From Catonia carolina (Eukaryota; Arthropoda; Insecta; Hemiptera; Achilidae): 64,000 bases of DNA. Numbering within the stretch: position 1 is the first letter of the stretch; every line of letters starts with the position of its first letter. The stretch covers positions 28,512,284 to 28,576,283 of the forward strand of contig JAQMRL010000010.1 of the NCBI GenBank assembly GCA_035578175.1, written 5' to 3'. This document shows positions 22,567 through 33,325 of the stretch, one piece after another. The notes under the pieces are model-generated. The model was not told the DNA's origin. It did not search any database and saw only the letters and a list, made by a program, of their open reading frames with translations. The position numbers and the translations under genes are program-made.

Positions 22567-23646
22567 TTAAACTGTTTCTTTACCTTCTAATTTCTTAGCC
22601 AAATCTGAAATCAGTTCTTTATAAATAATAGGTTCTATATTCTTACCCAGCTGATACAGTACAAACCAGTCTCCGATTTGACATTTCTTGGCGATCGTTT
22701 CGATTTGATCTTGAGGCGAGAGCCTGGAACGAGCACGGAGTAAATAAAGACGTAATTGTGGACCACAGATGGTTGCCATACGGTAGACGAGAGACAAAAA
22801 GGTTAACACTGTTAGGATGATAAACCAAAACCACAAGAACACGTATATTTTCTCGTTAACAATATTAAGTGGAAGTACACAAAGACCATCGAACTTCTGC
22901 ACAGAACCTGAGGGACCGTATTTAAAGAACGTGCACTTTGTTACTTTGGGAAACACTCTGGACATAGGATCTTCACGTTCTTCTGGTTCCATTTCAGTAA
23001 AACGAACCACATCTGATCCGTACGTGCTGAATTCTCCTTCTAAAAATACATCCATAAAATACATTTGCAATATAATATTCACAAAGTTAAGAACTTCACA
23101 AATGAAAAAACGGTACGCGTAAAAATTTTGTGTACGTAAATTCGAGGTAAAATAATCTACCAACAGTTTTTTACGGTCTGTTTTGCATTCCTCTGTCACA
23201 ACCGGGCAATTGAGATCCAACACAAGCATTTTAATTCTACCACCTTCCCACGTTTTCCACAGGTAACGTGGTACATAAAACATCATGGCTTGAAAAAACA
23301 AAACAAAACAAACCCACTGGTAATATTTATGGTATTTAACTTCGTCCTCACCTTCCACATGGCTCGCTACTCCCGGCTGAATTATATCTTTACCTATCGT
23401 ACCAGCCAGTCGATTCGGAATCGTAAACGTCGAGTAAATCCAACAATATGTGTCCATAACATTAGGTGGTATTTCGTCGACGATGCAGTCGATCGGGTCT
23501 CCGATATATTGTCTAGACGTAACCAGCAATGAAAACGCCACTAATATAACTACAGTAGCTTTATAATGTAATCGAAATATATTATTATCGATACATACTG
23601 TGTCTATCTTTAACAGCCCTTTTACCGAGCCGAACACGTCAAACAT
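22567..23646 (-). CDS. inx2: Innexin 2-type gap-junction protein, intact
   Basis: This four-pass membrane protein forms invertebrate gap junctions and hemichannels in the plasma membrane. The 359-residue frame is uninterrupted, from ATG at 23646 to TAA at 22567, a normal length for the family. Landmarks: N-terminal MFDVFGSVKGLLK; TM1 about residues 30-45; first extracellular loop with Cys54 and Cys68; YYQWV signature at 108-112, which opens TM2; TM3 about 180-199; second loop with Cys238 and Cys256; TM4 about 268-288; cytoplasmic tail ending LEGKETV. The start is fixed because an in-frame TGA (23674-23676) lies ten codons upstream with no other ATG between, and the context has A at -3. Inx2-type identity rests on overall resemblance to insect Inx2. 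No intron interrupts the coding region. The surrounding repeats do not enter it. Confidence 0.97.
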   Translation of the reverse strand: MFDVFGSVKGLLKIDTVCIDNNIFRLHYKATVVILVAFSLLVTSRQYIGDPIDCIVDEIPPNVMDTYCWIYSTFTIPNRLAGTIGKDIIQPGVASHVEGEDEVKYHKYYQWVCFVLFFQAMMFYVPRYLWKTWEGGRIKMLVLDLNCPVVTEECKTDRKKLLVDYFTSNLRTQNFYAYRFFICEVLNFVNIILQMYFMDVFLEGEFSTYGSDVVRFTEMEPEEREDPMSRVFPKVTKCTFFKYGPSGSVQKFDGLCVLPLNIVNEKIYVFLWFWFIILTVLTFLSLVYRMATICGPQLRLYLLRARSRLSPQDQIETIAKKCQIGDWFVLYQLGKNIEPIIYKELISDLAKKLEGKETV

Positions 23647-23800
23647 GTTGGTCGTTAATTCACAAATACACACTCACAAAACCAAAACTAACCTCTTCAC
23701 GAACAAACACTCACTCCAAATGAGACTCTGGTGGTCGCTTGCACTTAGTCCGTGATGGCGCACGCACAGCAGACGGGGGTAAGCAAAGAAGGAAGGGGGA
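23647..23800 (-). promoter_or_regulatory. inx2 5' leader and possible core promoter
   Basis: Upstream of the ATG on the minus strand is a 5' UTR-like stretch with a TGA closing the coding frame. GC content rises around 23740-23800, with CpG-containing sequence unlike the AT-rich flanks. A TCATTT initiator-like string occurs near 23720. No TATA box is obvious. An upstream non-coding exon with a splice junction in this leader cannot be excluded. Confidence 0.4.
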
Positions 23801-25471
23801 ATCAGGCTTCCCCCTCTTAACTGTCTCCAGCATGTAGCCTCGTACAAGGGTCACCGTTTATTGTAAGCTTTTGTCTTGTGCAAGATCTCCCGTGTACTGA
23901 TGATGAAATTATTTTATAGATGTCCAAGCCATTGACACCGTACTGGATAACCTCACAGCTTGCTATTTCAATCGAATAAAATCACTTTTTAATTTCTATT
24001 ACGTTTTATGAAACGTAGAACTTACTGAATACTGGCGTAAAATAATTGTACAAACACGCTTTAAATATACTGACTAAAGTTAAACTTGACGCTCCAGTAT
24101 TTTATTACTATAATTGGGTCAATAACCTCTCTCCTTTATTTACAATTTACAGCTGTTCATTTAAAAAAAAACAACCATACACTGCTGATGATTCCACAAA
24201 GTTGTTGCTGGCAATGCCTTCTGGAATCAATTGACAGCATTGCTACTACAACAGTTAAAAATGTTAATAGCGTATTTTATTTACTTTTTAATCTGTTATC
24301 GGAAACCGAATACATCAAACCATTTAATTTGATTACTTGTAAAAGAAGTAAATTTTAACAAGGACACTCAGTGAAGTTCATTTAAATGGCTATCAGTTGA
24401 TTACCATCTGAAGCTGCTCGTCCGACCATTGTTACTTAATTTAAAGTGACTTTCTACCAGCTGGTGGTCTAGCTTGAAGCCCCTAAAATTGGTAATTTCA
24501 TTTTTTGGGAACTGCTTCCAGGAGACTTTAAAACGAAGTCAAGACCAAACTGATAGGCCTAACTAAAAACGAATTTATCAGTGGTAAATTTGTTACTTAC
24601 CAGTTTGTTTTTATATGTTCGAAATTATATGTTGTAGATATTTAATTGTTTTTTTAAATAAATATTTAATGTACAATACAATAAAAAAGAAATAAGCGCG
24701 TAAAAAAATGTGAAGCAAAAATCATACTGTGGATTCGGAGAAATTTTAAAGTTAGCATTTACTAATACAATAAAAGAAAAACGTAAACTAAAATAAAACA
24801 TTGTACTAAATAATAAAAATCAAGCTAAATATGAAATCTAATAAGATATAAAAACTGCTGACGTCTAAAATGTGTTATTTTCTACACACTAATAAATCAC
24901 GAATTCAGCATTTTCTATTTTCGTATGTAGTTTTTACTTTAAAAATGTACAATAAACGATATAAAAGCCTACTTACATTTTATCACACATTTGAAATTAT
25001 ATTTTATACAATATAAATAACCTAAGATTTTGAGAAATTAAAACTGCAACAATATTTTTTGAACAGCTGGATAATTATTTAACGTAAACGCATATAGATA
25101 GCGCCACTGACTTACACGCTAAATGGATGCATGCGTGCAGCGAACCCTATTTCATTAATTTTGTACTAATTAGCGTACGCGGTTTACAAATTTTCGGCCG
25201 TTCACTTTTTGAAAAATTAATTTAAATCTTGTAAAATTTAATACTACTGACTGTGGATAAAATTAAATACTAGGAGAATATTCAAGTTTCAATTCTTCAA
25301 GAGTTAACTGAAGGCATGTGGAACTATTTGAATAAATGAGATTATAGTAGAGCGTCGATTATCCAAATGTCAAAAATCCGAACGCCGTACGAGGATTTTT
25401 TCGATATTTAAATTTGCACGAGAACGACAAAGAAAAAACACGGGTTACAGTGTGTAACATTTTTTTAACTG
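23801..25471. other. Upstream flank of inx2, no gene recognised
   Basis: AT-rich DNA without a supported gene. A Tigger-like string, GAGCGTCGATTATCC, near 25351 hints at an old pogo-type terminal repeat just before the pogo element at 25474. Confidence 0.45.
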
Positions 25472-25473
25472 TA

Positions 25474-26289
25474 CTGTAGGACTTCGATTATCCGTCAGTC
25501 ACGGGACCGAAGCCCTAACGGATAACCGAAAAGACAGTTAATGAAGAAAGGGCGAAAAACATAAAAAAAATACATTGTAATGTGTCAAAATGTTAATTTA
25601 AAGTTGACTACTGTACTACCAGACAGTACACTATAAAGGCATTCAAGCTGCAAACATTACAATAAAAAATACACTAGGTACAGTGCAGCAAAACTATTGT
25701 TTAAAAAAGTCTGTTAATTTCTTTTGTTTCAACACATTTCGGGCTTTTTTGGCTGCTATATCTCTTACTCTTCGAAATAGCAACAGCTGAGTGGAATCTG
25801 CTTCAGTCTGCTGTTCAAACCAATCAATAGACTACATTTAGAAAACATTGATTCTGCTTCAGCATGGGTGATTGTTTCAGTAGTAGCGTCTTCTACCTCA
25901 TGGTCGCTTTCGTGATTTTCTGCAGGATCATTAGGCTCCAAAACTTGCTGAATGAGTTCATCATCAGAGACAAATTCAAAACCTGCATCTTGTTGGTCCA
26001 TGTCCATCCATTCGCCAACATCGTTTATTTAAATATTTTCTCCCCCAGGTAGAGCCTCAAAAAGGTGTAAAATTGCCTCATTGTCAATGTTGTGAGTCTC
26101 TATTTTATTGGTCTCTACATATGCAGAATAGCTTCAACCCCACAGACGAACACGCATTTAGTGAATCACGCAATAGTAGTGCTGCTGGCTGAATTTACAG
26201 GACCTTCACGGGCGCAAAGTCGGTTAAAAAGGCTGACGGTTAAGCGAGAAAGACGGTAAATCGGTAGACGGATAATCGAAGTCCTACTG
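25474..26289 (-). mobile_element. pogo/Tigger-type DNA transposon, deleted
   Basis: TA duplications lie at 25472-25473 and 26290-26291. Terminal inverted repeats read CTGTAGGACTTCGATTATCC (left) and CAGTAGGACTTCGATTATCC (right, reverse complement). GGACTTCGATTATCCG-type ends are a known hallmark of pogo/Tigger elements. The element is 816 bp, against the multi-kilobase autonomous form, so most of the transposase is gone. Confidence 0.9.
25765..26007 (-). pseudogene. pogo/Tigger transposase C-terminal remnant
   Basis: The minus-strand frame begins within a longer lost frame and shows an acidic stretch with GFEFVSDDELIQQVLE and TITHAEAESMF. Acidic tails with an (I/V)(S/T)H-x-EA motif are typical of the end of Tigger/jerky-type transposases. 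The DDE domain and helix-turn-helix are absent. It is non-functional. Confidence 0.75.
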
Positions 26290-26462
26290 TACATAGTATT
26301 TTGTTTGTTTTCATCAATTTAATATACAATACATACTGCACCTACTGTTTAAAAAACAGTAAAGTACACACTATATTTTATTATTTAAATTCATAATTTT
26401 TATGGCGAAAGAAAAAGTACAATATATACTACTTTACCTCTGCATTACTATACATATTAAAG

Positions 26463-26745
26463 TCACGAGATTGCCTTTTGCGTATGGATGGGCTGTGAGG
26501 AAGGGAAGTGAAAATTTGACAGTGCTGCCAACCTCAACAGTCAGACACTACTCGTACATTTTACTACCGTGCAGTTTCTATACATTTTGTAAGCTGTGGT
26601 TTATTCCGAGAAAATGTTTTCTTCAGGAACCTTACAAGAAATAAATGTGACCTGTAATATTGCCTATAACTTAATTACATGACTAGAAATGTTTGATTTA
26701 GGTACCTGTAATTACCAAAAAAAAATTTCTAATCTAAAATTTCCT
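26463..26745 (+). repeat. REP-T dispersed repeat
   Basis: Landmarks are AGTCACGAGATTGCCTTTTG, AGTGCTGCCAACCTCAACAG, CGTACATTTTACTACCGTGC and TTATTCCGAGAAAATGTTTT. It matches 54815-55080 closely and the inverted piece at 37594-37710. No terminal structure or coding capacity is visible, and the class is unknown. Confidence 0.75.
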
Positions 26746-26875
26746 AATTAAAATTTTCTAGGAATGAATCGCCTTCTTTACTATCGCTGTCACCGGCGTC
26801 TTCACTAACAATCTCACTTGTATCTACCTAACCACTTGATTTTTTTTACCAATTGTTGACAAAACTACAATAAAT

Positions 26876-27205
26876 AGTTCTGTTTCTTATCACATGGTCA
26901 GCCAATAATATGACTGAACCATTTAAGAACAGAAGAGGTAGAGGTGTAAATGAGACTAGTCACAATTATCTGCTCTGAGAGTATTGAATTTCATCATTAT
27001 CCAAACCCTGTGGTGAATGAAGTGAAGGTGTCATTTGTAGGGTGGAAAGTAGATGCTTTTCAGAGGGCCTGGCATGCTGATAAGCATACTTTTTCACTTA
27101 ATGAGGAAGGTAATGGTAAATCACTTCACTCCTCGTTTTACTTAGTAAAGCCTCTAGAGGTTCAAACCAGCATTTCAGCTGATAACCTAAACAACAACAA
27201 TTATA
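26876..27205 (+). mobile_element. R430 repeat, 5'-truncated
   Basis: It begins at AATAGTTCTGTTTCTTATCA and ends CTGATAACCTAAACAACAAC. It keeps the central open frame that several R430 copies share (see findings). Confidence 0.8.
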
Positions 27206-27690
27206 TTAATACAAAAATTTGAGTTTTTGCGGAACAAGGGCCAAAACTGTATAAACAACATATATACTTAAGTACCGTGTTACGCAACTTACATACCAAT
27301 TTGTGCTACCGATTTAAATTGAAATAAAAAAAAAGATATTTAAAAATAAATGAACACAAAAAACAAAACAAAAAATAAATATACAACAAACTATAAAAAA
27401 GTATCGGATAACTTATTTGTTGATTACCACACACGTTGAATATTCTTAATAGTGAGAAAGAAGGATTGAGGGGGAGAGAGGAGGTGTAGAGAGATGAAAG
27501 AGATCAATGGAACGTGTTCAACCTTACCTTCGTTGGAACCCGCTGAGGCAAGATGAAACTAATGCCATATGCAGCCTAATTCTTGCCATGAATACCATTT
27601 GGAAGTGTTATTGGTAAATTACTTATACGTAGATATTGTTAACAAAATAATACTGATTTTGTAGAAGCTTTTTTCAATACTAGAATAGCA
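27206..27690. other. Spacer with purine-rich tract
   Basis: There is no gene. A GA-rich run occupies about 27456-27512 and could form non-B DNA. Confidence 0.4.
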
Positions 27691-28086
27691 ATTGCCCATA
27701 ACAGATAGGTGGAGTGTCAAATTATTTACACTCAATCTGTTAGTTGCAGGGCTAAAATAAATAGTTCTGTTTCTTATCACATGGTCAGCCAATTAAATGA
27801 CTGAATCATTTAAGAACAGAAGAGGTAGAGGTGTAAAAGACACTAATCAGAGTTATCTTGTCTGAAAGTAATGGATTTCATTATACAGCCAGACCCTGTG
27901 GTGAATGAAGTGAAAGTGTCATTTGCAGAGTGGAAAATATGTGCTTTTCAGAGGGTCCGGTATGCTTATAAGCATACTTTTCCATTCAGTGAGGAAGGCA
28001 ATAGTAAACCATCTCACTCCTCGATTTACTTGGTAAAACCTCTACAAGTTCAAACCAGCCTTTTGGCTGATGATCTAAACAAACAG
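27691..28086 (+). mobile_element. R430 repeat, full-length
   Basis: All landmarks are present from GCCCATAACAGATAGGTGGA to GGCTGATGATCTAAACAAAC. It is one of the best-preserved copies and is useful for defining family ends. Confidence 0.85.
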
Positions 28087-28187
28087 AATAGCTAATAGAA
28101 GGAATTTCTTTATCTATTATGATACTAGACAATTTGTCAACGAAAATTCTTTAACAGAACACTTTTTACTTTCTCTTGCTCTTTTCT

Positions 28188-28304
28188 TGCCGAATCCCAT
28201 TCAGGCACGTCATATTTTCATACGTTACAAAAATCATTTCATCCTTCACCGTCTGCATTACCAGTAATTGCAAAACAGTCGGACGTTAAACCAAAAAAAA
28301 AAAA
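28188..28304 (+). mobile_element. SN-A SINE, 5'-truncated, tail type 2
   Basis: It starts in the B-box region (CGAATCCCATTCAGGCACGT), continues through CACCGTCTGCATTACCAGTA and ends in an A-run. It interrupts the hairpin end of the HEL copy that continues at 28306. Confidence 0.75.
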
Positions 28305-28305
28305 A

Positions 28306-28560
28306 AATCTTACCCTTTTTGATTATATAGGGAAGGAAAATGAACAATTGTTTTCGTATTAATTTTTGGAAATCGAGTTTTCACCGGCTATACACGGTTT
28401 CAACCCCTTTTGAACCCAAAAAAACATGTTTTAGCGATTGGTGTGTGCGTGGGTGTGCGCACAAAATATCTCAAAAAACGGAATAGCGTACAAAGTTGAA
28501 ACGTGGAACTTAAGTTTTCGCCTACTTAGAATTTCTTTTTGAATTGATTAACCAAGTTGT
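28306..28560 (-). mobile_element. HEL fragment, hairpin side
   Basis: It carries GAAATCGAGTTTTCACCGGC, AACATGTTTTAGCGATTGGT, a short GT-rich tract and AATATCTCAAAAAACGGAAT, in HEL minus orientation. It diverges after about 28530. Confidence 0.65.
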
Positions 28561-28865
28561 GCGGGGATACGAAAAGAGTTTTTTTTGGAAAAGAGAAGCA
28601 ACCACTTTTTCAAAATTTAAATTTTTGATTTTATTAAATACAGTCTGGCCGATATGTAACGCAGAATCTCAAATGGCTGGAAAATCCTACTACTGTATTT
28701 AGATAACGGTACCAGTCACAGGTATGACCTCAATCTTTGATGTTCTAATACAACAATGGATAATGTCTGATCATCACGCTTTGTCAAGATTCCCTTCTTA
28801 AAAACGAGTAGTGCTTACACAGGTTAGTTTCGTCTCCCGTTGGTTAGAAATATATATATATTTTA
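28561..28865. other. No gene recognised
   Basis: AT-rich with a short (TA)n run near 28850. No family match. Confidence 0.4.
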
Positions 28866-29075
28866 TCCGAGGCGGCGAGAAAAACTCATGTTCACTCCCT
28901 CGCGATGGAAAAAGTAGTGTTGGACTCAATTGAGGCGTCCTCGTCCAGTCCCAAGGAGGCCGCCACCGCCTACCAACCAAAAACCCGCCGCCTGGCCACT
29001 TGATCCGGCATCAACAAAGAACCCTCCACCTCCCTCGGTACTGTATTTAATACTACAAGGGAAATGTCGGGTTAA
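28866..29075 (+). repeat. REP-V GC-rich repeat
   Basis: It matches 52692-52890 in inverted orientation: CTCAATTGAGGCGTCCTCGT, GGCCGCCACCGCC, AACCCGCCGCCTGGCCACTT and CCCTCCACCTCCCTCGG. In the other copy the flank reads TATATAAACAGTTCCGAGG, resembling a TATA promoter, so this may be part of an LTR or another promoter-bearing element. Confidence 0.7.
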
Positions 29076-29154
29076 AAAAAAATTACATACTGTCAGCGGG
29101 GCGTGTAAGGGAACCGTAGCCTAATTCCCGCATCGTGCCCGCAATCGTAGCCAG

Positions 29155-29958
29155 AAAACATGTTTTTAGCGATTGGTATGTGTGTCGGTGTGTCTGTGAG
29201 TGTGTGAACAGAATATCTCAAGAACGGAACATCGTACAAACTTGAAACTTGTTTAAGTTACATACCACTACCGGACCCGACACGAACATTTTCATCAAAA
29301 TCGGTCAACCGGAAGTAGTAGTTTATTCGTGTAATTTTTCACTTTTTGCGATTTTCTCAAAAACTGTTCCTACGATTTTTTTTAAAAGTTGCCTCGTTTA
29401 CTAAATTTTTTATGCTCTACAAGATAGGGTAGGTGCCATGTTTGCTGAAATTCTGGGTGAGACTGTTTTCACGTAAAAAATTTGTTTTTTCAAGATTGCG
29501 GCTTTAATATGCATTTTAGCGCAAAAATTTACATAATACAAAATGTAGAGAATTAAAAATCCTACAACGTTTAGTTCTAACATTTTTTTGTATAACGCTT
29601 AGTTTAGCGGTAATTAGCGATTTTCTATTGATTTTTTAAAGATTTCGGCCTTAGTACGGTATGCATTTCACGGCAGAACAGTAGATATATAATTAAATTT
29701 ATAGGAAATTAAAAGATCTACAACTTTTATTTAGAGCATGTTTCTCTACAGAGCTTAGTTTAGCGTGAATGAGTGATTTTCCGTATTTTAAAGCTAAACT
29801 GAGGTTGATTTTCATTTTGCACCATTCACTCATGATTAAATGAGGTTATTTTTTTGAGGTTAGTTTTTTGTTTTTTCTAATGTTTTATAATAATGTTAAG
29901 TTATATTTCTCATTATTTTCATTGGCAAGAGAAAGTCGTGTGAGTGTTTAACACCAGA
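29155..29958 (-). mobile_element. HEL copy, 3' hairpin lost
   Basis: From ACATGTTTTTAGCGATTGGT, past a TGTGTGTCGGTGTGTCTG microsatellite-like tract, it runs through CCACTACCGGACCCGACACG and AAACTGTTCCTACGAT to the terminal GTGTTTAACACCAGA (29944-29958). The terminal 100 bases are then reiterated in the array that follows. Confidence 0.75.
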
Positions 29959-30519
29959 TTTCTTTTTTGTTATGGTTTTGACAGGAAATCATTTTGTGGT
30001 ATTCTGATAGATTATGTAAGTATTGTAGATTGGCCATTGTAGATATTTTTATAGAACTTTAATAACGCTTTAGCAACATCTTGAGGTTATTTTTTTGAGG
30101 TTAGTGTTTTGTTTTTTCTAATGTTTTATAATAATGTTAAATTATATTTCTCATTATTTTCATTGGCAAGAGAAAGTCGTGTGAGTGTTCACACCAGATT
30201 CTTTGTTATGGTTTTGACAGGAAATCATTTTGTGGTATTCTGATAGATTATGTAAGTATTGTAGATTGGCCATTGTAGATATTTTTATAGAACTTTAATA
30301 ACGCTTTAGCAACATCTTGAGGTTATTTTTTTGAGGTTAGTGTTTTGTTTTTTCTAATGTTTTATAATAATGTTAAGTTATATTTCTCATTATTTTCATT
30401 GGCAAGAGAAAGTCGTGTGAGTGTTTAACACCAGATTTTTTTGTTATGGTTTTGACAGGAAATCATTTTGTGGTATTCTGATAGATTATGTAAGTATTGT
30501 AGATTGGCCATTGTAGATG
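29842..30519 (+). repeat. Three tandem ~240-bp repeats built from a HEL end
   Basis: The landmark TGAGGTTATTTTTTTGAGGT occurs at 29842, 30082 and 30318 (periods 240 and 236). Each unit contains the HEL 5' terminus (GGCAAGAGAAAGTCGTGTGA, then ACACCAGATT) plus about 130 bp of flank, including TTTGACAGGAAATCATTTTG. The units are nearly identical. The last unit stops at CATTGTAGAT near 30519. Confidence 0.85.
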
Positions 30520-30961
30520 AACAAAGTGGTAGTGTTCCCTTAAACGAAATATTTAAAAAGTGGGCGTTTCCCTGAAATCCGGTTACAATATGGCCAAAGT
30601 AAATTAATATAATAATAACCGGTGTGTGTATTTGCAGTAACAGAATTAAAATTTAATATTATCTAAATTATCATGTTATAAGGTTCGCCAAAGAGATTCG
30701 ACGTATGCAAGAGGGCAGTGACACTTGGTACCCGATTTATATTCTTTGGAAGACGATGGGATGTTAGATAAATAGAGAGATAGCGAGGAGAAGGAGATAT
30801 ATATATATATATTGGCGTTACGGGAGTGTTTAGTCTGAAAGTCACCTTTGTACTGAGAATTGGTGCTTCGTCAGTACTGTCGGTGATTCAAGAAAATTGT
30901 ACAATAGTCTGGAGACTGGTTTCAAATAGAGTCTGGGGTGTTGAACGAACGGGTTTAGTAT
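30520..30961. other. No gene recognised
   Basis: It contains a short (TA)n run at about 30800-30812 and no coding frame with a recognisable domain. Confidence 0.4.
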
Positions 30962-31099
30962 ACAGGGTGTCCCAAAAGTGTGAACGGCTTAATATTTCGT
31001 ATGTAAGGGAAATTTCAAGATACAGTTAAACTTCTCTTAACGACTACCCCTATTCAGCGACCAACCCTCTCCGACCCACGACCGCCGGTTTTTTTTTTA

Positions 31100-31485
31100 C
31101 TTTCTCTTGCCTATATGAATATATAGGAAGGAAAGTAGGCTATTGTTTTCATGTCGATTTGTCGAAATCGAGTTTTCTCCGGATCTACACGTTTTCAGAC
31201 CCCCTGAACCCAAAAAACGTGTTTTTAGCGATTGGTCTGTGTGTGTGTGCGTGTGTGTGGAGGGGTGTCTGTTTATTTGTGTGTGTGTGTGTGTGTGTGT
31301 GCGTACGCGCGCGCACGTGTGTGTAGAGAGAATACCTCAAAAACGGAATATCGTACGAACTTGAAATTTGAAACTTAAGTTACATACGAACCACTACCGG
31401 ACCCGACACGAACATTTTCATCAAAATCGATCAACCAGAAGTAGTAGTTTATTCGTGTCATTTTTCACTTTTTTGCAATTTTCTC
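31100..31485 (-). mobile_element. HEL copy, hairpin side, with expanded GT microsatellite
   Basis: A terminal hairpin (ACTTTCTCTTGCCTATATGA, then ATATATAGGAAGGAAAGTA) is followed by the conserved block to GCGATTGGTCTG. A long GT-rich microsatellite follows at about 31226-31325, then CCACTACCGGACCCGACACG. It breaks off at about 31485 in the conserved TTTTCTC region. Confidence 0.8.
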
Positions 31486-31696
31486 CAAGACCAAGACCCC
31501 CTCCCGTACGTATTATTTTACCCTCTCTCTTAGATAACGGTCGATGATACTTGTCAGAGTATGTCAGTGGATTTCTGCTACTGTTCGCGTCTAAGATTAT
31601 CGTTCCATTTAGTGTGTTACTATGTGCGTGTTTTTTAAATCAATTTATTTGTTTTATATAAAAATATACAAATACATACAAAAATAATACAAAAAT

Positions 31697-32046
31697 ATAC
31701 TTTTTCCTTAACAGAAAAACTCAGCCCCACTGGATCAGGGAAATTAAGGAGGACATGGACGGGCTCCAAATCTCACTTGAGGACCTCAAAACAAAATCCG
31801 GAAATTACCATAGGCTGAAGACCACAAGACTTGAACAGCAGAAACCGACGAAACGACAGAAAGTTGTGTATTTTGACAAGGAACGGCAGAGAAGATCGGA
31901 TGGATTGAGGGAATACTGGAGAAAGTTCAAGGAAGGAAACATCAGGAAAGGACTCCAAAAACTGAAAAATTGAACCGCAAAAATTGAAATGAGATTTTTT
32001 TAGTTTGATGAACTTATGTAGTCCTATGAGGCTTTAAAAATAAAAA
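31697..32046 (+). mobile_element. LINE-Y 3' fragment
   Basis: This is a near copy of 16335-16640. It encodes the C-terminal tail SLEDLKTKSGNYHRLKTTRL and ends FKEGNIRKGLQKLKN before TGA (31971-31973). The 3' UTR TTAGTTTGATGAACTTATGT follows, then an AAAT-rich tail. Unlike the first copy, the end of the frame is unbroken here. Confidence 0.8.
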
Positions 32047-32326
32047 TAAAAATTATATACAAAATGTATAGTCTACAGCGACTTTGTACATACTATCAAG
32101 TACAAAACTATAAGCCTTTCATAGGTTGTTTTTACGATTTTCGGTTTAACCGACTTTTAGGTTTTCAGAGATTGTTCTTACGATTTTTGGTTTAACCGAC
32201 TTTCTAGGTTATCTGACCTATATCCGGTTCCGTCATGGTCGGTTCAGAGGGACTCTACTGTATCTTGAAATTCTTCCCACATTCGAAATACTTAGCCGTT
32301 CTCAAAGTTTTGGTACACCCAGTGTA

Positions 32327-32876
32327 GTATAGTTCTGTTTTAGTGTTCTCTCACAAGAGTCGAGTCGGATGAGTCAAGCAAGTTAATCAACTCTTTCAAG
32401 TCGATTAAACTTCATCTACCTTACTTAACTGATGTTAAAAAATACCGCCTGTCCTCTTACTTCATCCTTTGTCTCTTTCTATTCTCAATTTAATGCTCTG
32501 CAGCCTCATAGACTTGTTAAAAGAAATGCTTTTAACAACTGACCATAGACGAGCTATGTTCTTGTTCAGTCTATATTCGTATACGAGTGTGAGAGAGAAA
32601 GAATAAATAGAAAAAAAAGTTGGTTAAATATTTAACGATCCATCAACTACAAGAAAATATTCAAAGTTATCTATATAACTACTCTAAAGTTGCTGTTAGG
32701 TGTCTTTGGGTGTGCTATCTTGACACTAATGCCAACTAGTCAGTGATCTTTATTAACTGCAGTAGGTGTATATTAAATTATTTATAATAAATAAACAAAT
32801 AAAAATTATTTCTTTTCATAGTTTTTTTTTATTATTGTCATATAATAAAATAAATACTTTTACCAAGAGAATAAAT
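32327..32876. other. No gene recognised
   Basis: AT-rich, with no family match seen. Confidence 0.4.
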
Positions 32877-33316
32877 TTATAAAGAAATAGAACCAATCAC
32901 TGATGCAATGCGCAAAATGAGAATTTTTTTCTTTGCACATATTCTCAGAACTCCAGAAAACCGATTATTAAGAAAAATTGTAGAAAAATTCATGTGAGCA
33001 AAAACAGAAGGAGCCACAATTCCTTGGCTTGAAGAAATCAAAAAAGACAGAATAGAACTAAATCTAAAAATTGCTGATGTCAAAGATCGCACATCGGTTT
33101 ACAAGGAAACAATTAAAGACAAAAACAAAATTTTATCAGTAAGAACAATTAAACGAAAAAAAACAGGTTTGTTCAGACGAATTGAGAAAAGCATGATCCG
33201 ACAGAATGAAAAGGTATTGGAAAGAAATGAAAAGGAAATAAGCTGCCAAAGAAAAAGAACTAACCAAAGAGACTTAAGTGATCCTTTGTAGTCATAAAAT
33301 AAAAAAATAAAAATAA
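32877..33316 (+). mobile_element. LINE-X 3' fragment with nearly open ORF2 tail
   Basis: The plus frame reads ITDAMRKMRIFFFAHILRTP, one TGA near 32995, then IPWLEEIKKDRIEL, KIADVKDRTSVYKETIKDKN, and ends SDPL-stop at about 33290. The tail is GTCATAAAATAAAAAAAT. The MRKMRIFFFAHILRT block is the usual LINE C-terminal motif. The fragment at 15716-15946 is a shorter copy. Confidence 0.8.
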
Positions 33317-33325
33317 AAAAAATAT

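Larger units (their letters stand above)
30963..32324. mobile_element. TIR element with ~80-bp inverted ends, hosting HEL and LINE-Y
   Basis: The left end CAGGGTGTCCCAAAAGTGTG (TA at 30961-30962) pairs with the right end, reverse complement GGGTGTACCAAAACTTTGAG (TA at 32325-32326). Similarity continues inward through GAACGGCT, TATTTCG and ATTTCAAGATACAGT for about 80 bp. GGGTGTCCCAAAA-type ends are common in mariner/Tc1-superfamily elements. No transposase remains. It has been invaded by HEL (31100-31485) and LINE-Y (31697-32046). Confidence 0.7.

Noticed and set aside
23647..23673. Nine-residue N-terminal extension of inx2
   Set aside because: It would need a GTG start. The family N-terminus MFDVFG begins at 23646, and an in-frame TGA lies just upstream of the GTG.
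29842..30519. CRISPR-like regular repeats
   Set aside because: The units are ~240 bp with no spacer diversity and contain a transposon end. The genome is eukaryotic.
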